Source of the DNA: Treponema sp. UBA3649
GTDB taxonomy: Bacteria; Spirochaetota; Spirochaetia; Treponematales; Treponemataceae
Direction of reading: 5' to 3'
NCBI GenBank assembly: GCA_002373325.1
Contig: DFKI01000044.1
Coordinates: forward strand, 1 to 5,002
DNA: 5,002 bases
Below the pieces are notes generated by a model. That model searched no databases. It had not been told where the DNA came from and saw nothing but the letters and a program-made list of their open reading frames with translations. The stretch's first letter is position 1; each line of letters starts with the position of its first letter. Position numbers and translations under genes: made by a program. Positions 1 through 5,002 of the stretch are shown here, piece by piece.

Positions 1-1418
1 TCTTCGGTGGTCTCCAGGACTTCGGATCCCTTTTCGCTTCTGTAAGAAACGGCGGAAAATCAGTCGGTGAAATCATCAAGTCCTCAATGGGCAAGACTGC
101 AAAGAAGCTCTTCATCATCTTCGCACTTTTGGTTTTGATTCTTGTCATCGCGTCCTTCGTAAACGTCGTTGCCGGAACTTTCTTTACGGCTGAAGGTGCC
201 AAGATGGGATTCGTCGCCAATCCTACGAACAACCAGACTACGGCTCTCATCTCCGTTCTCTTCATCGTTCTTGCAATCATCTACGGAATCCTCACCAACA
301 AGTGCGGTGTGAAGACTCTTCCCGCCACAATCATCGGCATCGTGGGAATCGTGATCTCAATCGTCATCGGACTCAAGTTCGGTCTCGCAATGAACCGCAC
401 TACATGGATCATCCTCATCGGTGTGTACATCGCCGTCGCATCCCTGATTCCTGTTTGGATTATGCTCCAGCCCCGCGACTATCTCTCGTCTTTCCTCCTT
501 TACGGAATGATGGCGGTCGCTCTGGTGGGTATCGTAATCTCCGCGTTTACAGGATCCGCTAAGTTCGAGATTCCTGCGTTCAACGGAAGCGTGAAGGGAA
601 ATCTTTTCCCGACTTTGTTCATCACCGTTGCTTGCGGCGCATGCTCAGGATTCCACTCATTGATTTCCACTGGAACATCATCAAAGCAGCTCGACAACGA
701 GAAGAACGCAAAGGCCATCGGTTACGGTTCCATGCTGATTGAGTCCGCTCTCGGAATCATCTCCCTGATTGCGGTCGGTATGGTCTACAACAAGTGGACG
801 AGCAAGGGATTCGGATCTCCTTCCGCCGCTTTCGGCGCCGGTATCGCTACAATGTTCGGAAAGGAAGGAACTCCAATCTATAACACAATTAGTGCTCTTC
901 TGACTCTTGCAGTCTCCGTGTTCGCTCTTACATCTTTGGACACAGGTACACGTTTGAGCCGCTTCATGTTCTCAGAGCTCTTCCTCAAGGACAGTGAAAA
1001 GACATGGAAGGACGCTAAGGGTGTGAGAAAGCTTTTGGCACATCCGCTTTTCGGAACAACCCTCATGGTCGTCATCGGTTGTATCCTCGGTGGACTTTCC
1101 CTTTCTCAGATCTGGGGTCTCTTCGGTGCCGCAAACCAGCTTCTCGCGGGAATCGCTTTGATGGCTGTCGCCGCATGGCTTGGTGAGGTTGGAAAGAACA
1201 ACAAGATGTTCTTCATTCCTACAATCTTCATGCTCGCCGCAACCCTCACCTTCCTTGTGAAGACCGTTATTACAAAGTGCAAGGCAGTCGCAGCCGGTGC
1301 TCCTTGGGGTGACTGGTTCCAGCTGATTTTCGCACTTGCAATGGTGGTTCTCGCAGTCATCCTCGTAATTGAGGGAGTGAAGACTTTCAGCAAGCAGGGA
1401 AAGAAAGCGTCCAAGTAA
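1..1418 (+). CDS. cstA: Carbon starvation protein CstA family transporter, 5'-truncated by window edge
   Basis: This is an integral inner-membrane transporter of the CstA family. The E. coli members CstA and BtsT import pyruvate, and a peptide-uptake role has also been proposed for CstA. The frame is open from base 3, and the residues before the first ATG (base 87), such as LQDFGSLFASVRNGGKSVGE, match the conserved CstA loop (E. coli has VQDFMVLFVSTRRDGRSLGE). That ATG is therefore internal, and about 100-120 N-terminal residues lie upstream. The visible 471 residues form roughly twelve hydrophobic segments. Family signatures are PRDYLSSFL (bases 471-497), the CGACSGFHSLISTGTSSKQL block (633-692), LDTGTRLSRFM and LFGAANQLLAGIALM. 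The protein is clearly shorter than E. coli CstA (701 aa), lacking much of the loop after the ISTGT block, as in the short form of the family. It ends in a lysine-rich tail and TAA, followed directly by a terminator. The family call is firm; the substrate (pyruvate or peptides) is inferred. Confidence 0.95.
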   Translation, partial: FGGLQDFGSLFASVRNGGKSVGEIIKSSMGKTAKKLFIIFALLVLILVIASFVNVVAGTFFTAEGAKMGFVANPTNNQTTALISVLFIVLAIIYGILTNKCGVKTLPATIIGIVGIVISIVIGLKFGLAMNRTTWIILIGVYIAVASLIPVWIMLQPRDYLSSFLLYGMMAVALVGIVISAFTGSAKFEIPAFNGSVKGNLFPTLFITVACGACSGFHSLISTGTSSKQLDNEKNAKAIGYGSMLIESALGIISLIAVGMVYNKWTSKGFGSPSAAFGAGIATMFGKEGTPIYNTISALLTLAVSVFALTSLDTGTRLSRFMFSELFLKDSEKTWKDAKGVRKLLAHPLFGTTLMVVIGCILGGLSLSQIWGLFGAANQLLAGIALMAVAAWLGEVGKNNKMFFIPTIFMLAATLTFLVKTVITKCKAVAAGAPWGDWFQLIFALAMVVLAVILVIEGVKTFSKQGKKASK

Positions 1419-1444
1419 TTTGACTGAGACGTAAAATCTTTTTC

Positions 1445-1478
1445 AAATGGGCATCCTTTCGGGGGTGTCCATTTTTTT
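1445..1478 (+). terminator. Rho-independent terminator of cstA
   Basis: A 12-bp stem pairs AAATGGGCATCC (1445-1456) with GGGTGTCCATTT (1463-1474), using two G-T wobbles and a six-base loop (1457-1462). A run of seven T (1472-1478) follows, overlapping the foot of the stem. It lies 26 bases after the cstA stop and is oriented to end cstA transcription. The A-rich foot opposite the T-run could give partial termination in the other direction, but no gene comes from that side within the window. Confidence 0.9.
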
Positions 1479-1479
1479 G

Positions 1480-1486
1480 TGAGGTG
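1480..1486 (+). promoter_or_regulatory. Shine-Dalgarno site of the broken small gene
   Basis: TGAGGTG, a good match to the 16S anti-Shine-Dalgarno sequence, sits five bases before the ATG at 1492. It begins only two bases after the T-run of the cstA terminator. No promoter fits between the two, so the small frame would depend on terminator read-through or on a start site inside or before the hairpin. The site matters because it argues that the reading frame behind it was once a real gene. Confidence 0.55.
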
Positions 1487-1491
1487 AATGG

Positions 1492-1783
1492 ATGGATTAT
1501 GATTTTAGTGATGTAATGGCCAGACTGGACTGTTTTTGTTCAATACCAATCATGTTTCATTTGCTGTTGGTGATGTTAAGGAATTTGCCTTGAAGATTGG
1601 TTGCGTTGACACTGGAAGTCGCTCATGATAGATTTGGAACGTAAAAATCCACAATGGCTGTATGCTATTGATGATGATGAGAAAACTGCCATAAGAGGCT
1701 CTTTTAAATCGCTTGTCGAATCGTTCAACTCCATCAAAAAAGATGTCATTATCGGACTTGCCCCGATAATCCCTGAGCGATGA
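1492..1783 (+). pseudogene. Remnant of a small gene, split across three frames
   Basis: I do not recognise this gene. Three coding-like stretches lie end to end in different frames. The first starts at ATG 1492 (MDYDFSDVMARLDCF). The second covers about 1539-1625 (FNTNHVSFAVGDVKEFALKI, then GCVDTGSRS, stop TGA at 1626-1628). The third runs from ATG 1625 to TGA 1781-1783 and holds 52 residues, starting MIDLERKNPQWLYAIDDDEK. One extra T in the T-run at 1533-1537 and one extra base near 1623-1625 would join them into a single frame of about 97 residues behind the Shine-Dalgarno site at 1480-1486. The last 13 codons or so (DVIIGLAPIIPER) are encoded by the REP-like palindrome at 1743-1771, so the native C-terminus is probably lost. 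Codon use is more A/T-rich than in the neighbours. The third frame, which overlaps the second by ATGA, could still be translated as a separate small protein. No domain, signal peptide or membrane segment is evident. Confidence 0.5.
1743..1771. repeat. REP-like palindrome, copy A
   Basis: An 8-bp perfect stem, ATTATCGG (1748-1755) with CCGATAAT (1763-1770), closes a seven-base loop, ACTTGCC. It is flanked by ATGTC on the left and C on the right. It has the same layout as the reverse complement of copy B (1784-1812): ATGTCATT, a variable pair, CG, ACTTG, CG, a variable pair, AATC. No T-run follows, so it is not a standard terminator. It forms the 3' end of the broken small gene. Confidence 0.7.
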
Positions 1784-1812
1784 GATTGCCGTATCAAGTA
1801 CGGCAATGACAT
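1784..1812. repeat. REP-like palindrome, copy B, inverted relative to copy A
   Basis: A 9-bp perfect stem, ATTGCCGTA (1785-1793) with TACGGCAAT (1799-1807), closes the five-base loop TCAAG and continues into GACAT. Read on the - strand it is ATGTCATTGCCGTACTTG and so on, aligning with copy A at 15 of its first 18 bases. The two stems differ at paired positions (AT/AT in A, GC/GC in B), so pairing is kept. Its right half, loop plus 3' arm, is the founder of the tandem array that follows. The general form, TCATTGCC facing GGCAATC, resembles interspersed palindromes found in many bacterial genomes. Confidence 0.7.
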
Positions 1813-1883
1813 AGAATCAAGTACGGCAATGACATAGAATCAAGTATGGCAATGACATAGAATCAAGTATGGGAATGGCGTGG
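1792..1883. repeat. Tandem array, four copies of a 23-bp unit
   Basis: Four abutting 23-bp units lie at 1792-1814, 1815-1837, 1838-1860 and 1861-1883. The core of each is ATCAAGTACGGCAATGACAT or a variant. Copy 1 differs from copy 2 only in its first base. Copy 3 has one change from copy 2 (C to T in AAGTACGG). Copy 4 keeps the copy 3 change and adds several more near its 3' end (GGGAATGGCGTGG). Each unit holds the loop and 3' arm of palindrome B; only copy 1 still has the matching 5' arm before it. The unit length is not a multiple of three and stops occur in the array, so it is not coding. Slippage from the palindrome arm is the simplest origin. Confidence 0.9.
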
Positions 1884-1979
1884 GAGATTTGGCATAGTTG
1901 GAAAACGGATGTTTGGATATAAGACTGGCTCCTAATTTTTTTTTCGCATCCTCCGAAATCAAAAAAACTTTCCATATTA
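1884..1979. other. A/T-tract region upstream of the thrA promoter
   Basis: No gene is visible in this stretch. It holds a run of nine T (1936-1944) and a run of seven A (1961-1967), and A-runs continue into the promoter spacer (1983-1989 and 1994-1999). The centres of these tracts are about 24, 22 and 10.5 bases apart, roughly in phase with the DNA helix, which suggests intrinsic bending. The A/T-rich stretch just before the -35 box (about 1956-1979) could act as an UP element for RNA polymerase alpha. Both roles are inferred. No operator palindrome was seen. Confidence 0.4.
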
Positions 1980-2008
1980 TTGAAAAAAACATGAAAAAAT
2001 GCTATGAT
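1980..2008 (+). promoter_or_regulatory. Sigma-70-type promoter of thrA (and probably argS)
   Basis: The -35 box TTGAAA (1980-1985) and -10 box TATGAT (2003-2008) each match consensus at five of six bases and are separated by an ideal 17 bases. A TG at 2000-2001 gives an extended -10 (TGCTATGAT). Transcription should start near 2014-2016, leaving a leader of only about 33 bases. That is too short for a threonine-type attenuator or a riboswitch, so any regulation would act on initiation or on the enzyme itself. Confidence 0.8.
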
Positions 2009-2036
2009 TTAAAAGATATAAAGGCTTATTTGTAGC

Positions 2037-2042
2037 AGGGGG
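2037..2042 (+). promoter_or_regulatory. Shine-Dalgarno site of thrA
   Basis: AGGGGG lies five bases before ATG 2048. It fixes this ATG as the start, in agreement with the KFGGTS motif beginning at residue 5, as expected for aspartokinases. The nearest alternative ATG (1991) lies inside the promoter and reads a different short frame. Confidence 0.8.
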
Positions 2043-2047
2043 AATAT

Positions 2048-4546
2048 ATGCTTACACTTAAATTCGGCGGAACTTCAATGGGATCCGCACGACGTATTCT
2101 TGACAGCGTGGATATTATGATTGGCCGCGCAAAGACTGACCGCATCTCCGTGGTCGTGAGCGCAGTGGCTGGTGTCTCGAACAAACTTCAGGAGGCCATT
2201 GACGGTTGTGTCGCGGGTGGGAACGCTGAACCCTATGTAAGCCAGATGAGAACGATACATGAGGAAATCTGCTCGGAGATTAAGTCATCCCTTCCGGCGT
2301 TTGACTATGCCCCGGTAAAGGAAAAACTTGAGCATCACATGAGACGGCTGGACAAGCTCCTTTCAGGCCTTACCACATTCGGTGAGTGCCCGGATTCAGT
2401 CCATTGCCGCATTATGGGTACAGGCGAGATGATTTCCGCTCCCATCGTTGAGGCGGTTCTCCTTGCCAAGGGACAGAGCGTCACAACCCTTGACTCACGC
2501 AAGTTCATTTTCACCACGGGAAATCAGAAGGAGGGCGACGTTGATTATGCCCGTTGCGCGGAGGCGATGGCTCCATACAGGGACAATGCCGGTGGAAGTC
2601 AGCCCAGGATTTTGCTCTTCCCAGGTTTCATCTGCTCATGGATTAAGGGAACAGGCGCGGATCCCGTAATGGGACTCATGGGACGAAACGGAAGTGATTT
2701 TTCAGCGGCGGTCGTCGGTTATTCACTCGGCTCAAAGAAGGTTGAGTTCTGGACTGATGTGGACGGAATCTACACGGCAGATCCCCGCGTGGTAAAGGAC
2801 GCAGTTTTGGTCAAGGACATGAGCTATGAGGAGGCCATGGAGCTTTCATTTTTCGGAAGCAAGGTTCTCCATCCGAAGACCCTCGCACCGCTTGCATCAA
2901 AGAACATCGAGGTGTGGAGCCTGAACTCATTCAATCCCTCCGCAACAGGAACACGCATCGGTCACGGTCCCTTTGAAAGCGACAGTAAATCAGGACTTGT
3001 GCGGGGAATCTCCTGCCTGAAAGACTGTGCCATGATTTCCGTAAGCGGCTCCGGCATGAAGGGAAGAAAGGGAATGGCGGCCCGTGTTTTTGCTGCGGTA
3101 AGCAATGCCGGTATCTCAGTTCTTTTGATTACCCAGTCATCCTCCGAGTATACACTCTCTTTCTGTGTAAGAAAGGCTGCGGCGAATGCGGTTCAGGACG
3201 TGCTTAAAAACGAGTTCGCCCTTGAAATCAACGAAAAGCTCATAAATCCCATCGACGTAAAATCTGATTGCGCCATCGTTTCCATTGTCGGAGATGCCAT
3301 GAAGGAAAAACGCGGGGTTGCGGGAACCTTCTTTGACGCGCTTGCAAGCAGGGACATCAACATTCTCGCCATCGCGCAGGGAGCAGCCGAAAGATCAATC
3401 TCCGCGGTAATCAATGCGGGTGACGGAGACATGGCCGTGCGGATTGCCCATCACTTCTTCTTCAATACGGTTCAGTCCATCCAGGTGTATGCGTTCGGTG
3501 CGGGAAACATCGGCGGAACCATGATTGACCAGATTTGCGAGCAGCAGAAGGCACTCCTTGAGCAGGGAATCGACATCCGTGTAATGGCCATCGCGAACAT
3601 TGACGGAATGATTTTTGACGCCGACGGAATCAAGCTTGAGGGATGGCGGGATCAGGTCAAGGAACGCGGTGAAAAGACCAACCTTGACAAAATCTTGGAC
3701 TTCGTTAAGGAGACCAAGCCGCTCAATCCAATCTTCGTGGACTGTACCGCAAGCTACGACCTTCCGGAAAGATACATCGACATACTCAAGGCAGGCATGA
3801 ACATAGCGACCCCGAACAAACGCGCAAATTCCATGAGCATGGATTTCTACCGAAAGCTTCGTGAGACAGCGAACAAAATGCACGTCCGCTTCCTGTACGA
3901 GACAAACGTTGGTGCCGGACTTCCTATCATCGACACATTGCAGAACCTCTTTAAGTCAGGCGACAGGCTCACGGCATTCAACGGAATCATGAGCGGATCT
4001 TTGAGCTACATTTTCGGAAAGCTCGACGAGGGAAAGAAATTCAGCGAGGCAGTCCTTGAGGCAAAGGAGCTCCGTTACACCGAGCCCGATCCACGAGACG
4101 ACCTGAAGGGAACCGACGTAGCAAGAAAGGCACTGATTATCGCTCGTGAGGCCGGAATGGAGATTGAGCTTGAGGACATCCAGATGAACTCAATCTTCCC
4201 GGAGGGATTCAGCCTTGAGGGAACGACCGAGGAATTTTTGAAAAAGCTTCCCGAGCTCGATTCCTATTTTGACAAAAAGATGGCCTCCCTTAAAAAGGAT
4301 GGCAAGGTGCTCAGGATGGGGGCTACCATAAAGGACGGAAAAGTGAGCGTGGGTATGCTTGAGGTTGGACCTGAGGATCCGCTTTACGGTGTGCGTGGCG
4401 GTGAGAACGCGTTTGTCTTTACAACGGCACGATATACCCCGATTCCACTTACAGTCCGCGGATATGGAGCCGGAGCGGGAGTTACTGCGGCAGGTGTCTT
4501 CGGTGACATTCTCCGCACTGTGAGCTGGAACGTAACCAGTTTCTAA
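2048..4546 (+). CDS. thrA: Bifunctional aspartokinase I / homoserine dehydrogenase I
   Basis: This cytosolic fused enzyme catalyses two steps of the aspartate pathway: ATP-dependent phosphorylation of aspartate, and NAD(P)H reduction of aspartate semialdehyde to homoserine, the precursor of threonine and methionine. The kinase domain spans about residues 1-315, with KFGGTS (5-10), GTGE (124-127), GRNGSD (212-217) and TDVDGIYTADPR (236-247). Two ACT-type regulatory repeats follow at about 327-400 and 406-475. They keep the glutamines of ITQSSSEY (Q363) and IAQGAAER (Q444) that correspond to threonine-sensing positions in plant homologues. The dehydrogenase covers about 478-832: nucleotide-binding GAGNIGG (484-490), TPNKRAN (588-594, K591), ETNVGAGLP (618-626), and E679, D690, K694 in the YTEPDPRDDLKGTDVARK block, spaced like yeast E208, D219, K223. 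At 832 residues it compares with 820 for E. coli ThrA and aligns along its whole length. Feedback inhibition by threonine is likely but inferred. It probably heads an operon with argS. Confidence 0.97.
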   Translation: MLTLKFGGTSMGSARRILDSVDIMIGRAKTDRISVVVSAVAGVSNKLQEAIDGCVAGGNAEPYVSQMRTIHEEICSEIKSSLPAFDYAPVKEKLEHHMRRLDKLLSGLTTFGECPDSVHCRIMGTGEMISAPIVEAVLLAKGQSVTTLDSRKFIFTTGNQKEGDVDYARCAEAMAPYRDNAGGSQPRILLFPGFICSWIKGTGADPVMGLMGRNGSDFSAAVVGYSLGSKKVEFWTDVDGIYTADPRVVKDAVLVKDMSYEEAMELSFFGSKVLHPKTLAPLASKNIEVWSLNSFNPSATGTRIGHGPFESDSKSGLVRGISCLKDCAMISVSGSGMKGRKGMAARVFAAVSNAGISVLLITQSSSEYTLSFCVRKAAANAVQDVLKNEFALEINEKLINPIDVKSDCAIVSIVGDAMKEKRGVAGTFFDALASRDINILAIAQGAAERSISAVINAGDGDMAVRIAHHFFFNTVQSIQVYAFGAGNIGGTMIDQICEQQKALLEQGIDIRVMAIANIDGMIFDADGIKLEGWRDQVKERGEKTNLDKILDFVKETKPLNPIFVDCTASYDLPERYIDILKAGMNIATPNKRANSMSMDFYRKLRETANKMHVRFLYETNVGAGLPIIDTLQNLFKSGDRLTAFNGIMSGSLSYIFGKLDEGKKFSEAVLEAKELRYTEPDPRDDLKGTDVARKALIIAREAGMEIELEDIQMNSIFPEGFSLEGTTEEFLKKLPELDSYFDKKMASLKKDGKVLRMGATIKDGKVSVGMLEVGPEDPLYGVRGGENAFVFTTARYTPIPLTVRGYGAGAGVTAAGVFGDILRTVSWNVTSF

Positions 4547-4557
4547 TGACAAAGTTT

Positions 4558-4562
4558 GAGGT
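4558..4562 (+). promoter_or_regulatory. Shine-Dalgarno site of argS
   Basis: GAGGT lies eight bases before ATG 4571, a normal spacing. A second purine-rich match, AAAGGA (4564-4569), is only one base from the ATG, too close to serve this start, so GAGGT is preferred. The site lies in the 24-base gap after the thrA TAA. The two genes therefore share a message but do not overlap. Confidence 0.65.
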
Positions 4563-4570
4563 TAAAGGAT

Positions 4571-5002
4571 ATGGCAGACCAGAAGGAGCAGTTCCGCAAG
4601 ATTGTGGCGGCTGCAATCAATCAGTTTAGGACTCAGAATAATATAGAAGGAAACGATATTTCCGCGGATGAAGTCAGGGTGGAGACTCCCCCGAAGCCAG
4701 AGATGGGAGATTTGGGATTTCCTGTTTTCGTGCTGGCAAAATCTTTCCACATGGCACCTCCTGCAATCGCAAAGGGAGTCGTGGAGATTATTTCTGCTTC
4801 TGCGTCAAATGGCTCCGAGCTTGGTGGAGTGAAACCTTCCGAGGCGGGTACTTTCCTTGCCGCGGGTCCCTACGTGAACGTAAAGCTCAACAAGGAATCC
4901 GCCGCCCTTGACATCCTCCGTCTTGTAAAAAATCAGGGTGAGAATTACGGCTCCTTTGGTACTGACGGAAAGAAGCCTTTCGAGGGACGCAAGGTCATGG
5001 TG
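4571..5002 (+). CDS. argS: Arginyl-tRNA synthetase, N-terminal part, cut by window edge
   Basis: This class I synthetase charges tRNA(Arg) with arginine in the cytosol. The frame is open for 144 codons up to the last base. The visible part is the N-terminal additional domain, which contacts the tRNA D-loop region. Conserved features are VETPPKPEMGDLGFPVFVLA at residues 37-56, matching the family pattern of proline-rich turn, GDL and FP; the following AKSF and PPAIAKGV; and FLAAGPYVNVKLN near residues 95-107, matching the GPGFINF-like strand. The last residues, EGRKVMV, lead into the strand before the catalytic HIGH-type motif, which should lie just past the edge and is not seen. The start follows GAGGT with good spacing. 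No promoter is evident in the 24-base gap after thrA, so argS is probably cotranscribed with it. Confidence 0.92.
   Translation, partial: MADQKEQFRKIVAAAINQFRTQNNIEGNDISADEVRVETPPKPEMGDLGFPVFVLAKSFHMAPPAIAKGVVEIISASASNGSELGGVKPSEAGTFLAAGPYVNVKLNKESAALDILRLVKNQGENYGSFGTDGKKPFEGRKVMV

Noticed and set aside
87..89. ATG 87 as the start of the CstA-family gene
   Set aside because: The frame stays open to base 3 and the residues before this ATG match a conserved CstA loop. No Shine-Dalgarno site precedes it.
1420..1448. TTGACT and TCAAAT, 17 bases apart, as a promoter for the broken small gene
   Set aside because: The -10 match is only four of six, and the start site would fall inside the cstA terminator hairpin. 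It would explain how the small gene is transcribed, but the support is too weak to list as a feature.
1576..1812. A 78-residue frame on the - strand across the gap
   Set aside because: It starts inside the tandem repeat and palindromes, has no ribosome binding site that I can see, and runs antisense to the more protein-like + strand remnant.
1792..1883. The 23-bp repeats as a CRISPR array
   Set aside because: The units abut with no spacers between them and decay along the array. There is no cas gene in the window.
1934..1944. T-run TAATTTTTTTTT as a second terminator
   Set aside because: No GC-rich stem can be formed from the bases just before it. It is better seen as an A/T tract upstream of the promoter.
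1991..2035. A 14-codon frame starting MKKCYDLKD just before thrA, as a possible thrL-like leader peptide
   Set aside because: Its ATG lies upstream of the -10 box, so it would not be in the message from the called promoter. It has no Shine-Dalgarno site, lacks a run of Thr or Ile codons, and no attenuator hairpin follows.
3395..3883. A 162-residue frame on the - strand inside thrA
   Set aside because: It is a shadow of the strongly conserved dehydrogenase coding sequence, with no recognisable features of its own.

Overview
The window is ordinary chromosome from a free-living, heterotrophic bacterium. It holds three housekeeping genes on the + strand and one repeat-rich gap. I read the source as a spirochaete of the Treponema type, because the CstA, ThrA and ArgRS sequences together look like those of that group. 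This is inference from remembered family resemblance, not a search, and a Clostridium-like source cannot be excluded.

Layout: (1) 1-1418 is the 3' part of a cstA-family gene for a membrane transporter of pyruvate or peptides. Its 5' end lies outside the window, and a strong Rho-independent terminator follows at 1445-1478. (2) 1479-2047 is a 569-bp gap without an intact long gene. It begins with a Shine-Dalgarno site and a small broken reading frame (1492-1783). Next comes a pair of REP-like palindromes in opposite orientation (1743-1812), then a 23-bp tandem repeat that grew out of the second palindrome (1792-1883). The gap ends in an A/T-tract-rich stretch with a near-consensus sigma-70-type promoter (1980-2008) for the next gene. 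(3) 2048-4546 is thrA, a complete 832-residue fused aspartokinase I / homoserine dehydrogenase I with all key residues visible. (4) 4571-5002 is the first 144 codons of argS (arginyl-tRNA synthetase), which runs off the right edge. It starts 24 bases after the thrA stop with its own Shine-Dalgarno site, so thrA and argS probably share the promoter at 1980-2008.

The transcription units are therefore cstA (ending at the terminator) and thrA-argS. ThrA commits aspartate to threonine and methionine synthesis, and ArgRS supplies Arg-tRNA. I see no functional link between them beyond amino-acid supply and translation.

I found no undescribed multi-gene system. The part most worth a second look is 1480-1883. 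There a decayed small gene appears to have had its 3' end replaced by a REP-like palindrome pair with compensatory stem changes, and one arm of that pair has expanded into a degenerating tandem array.
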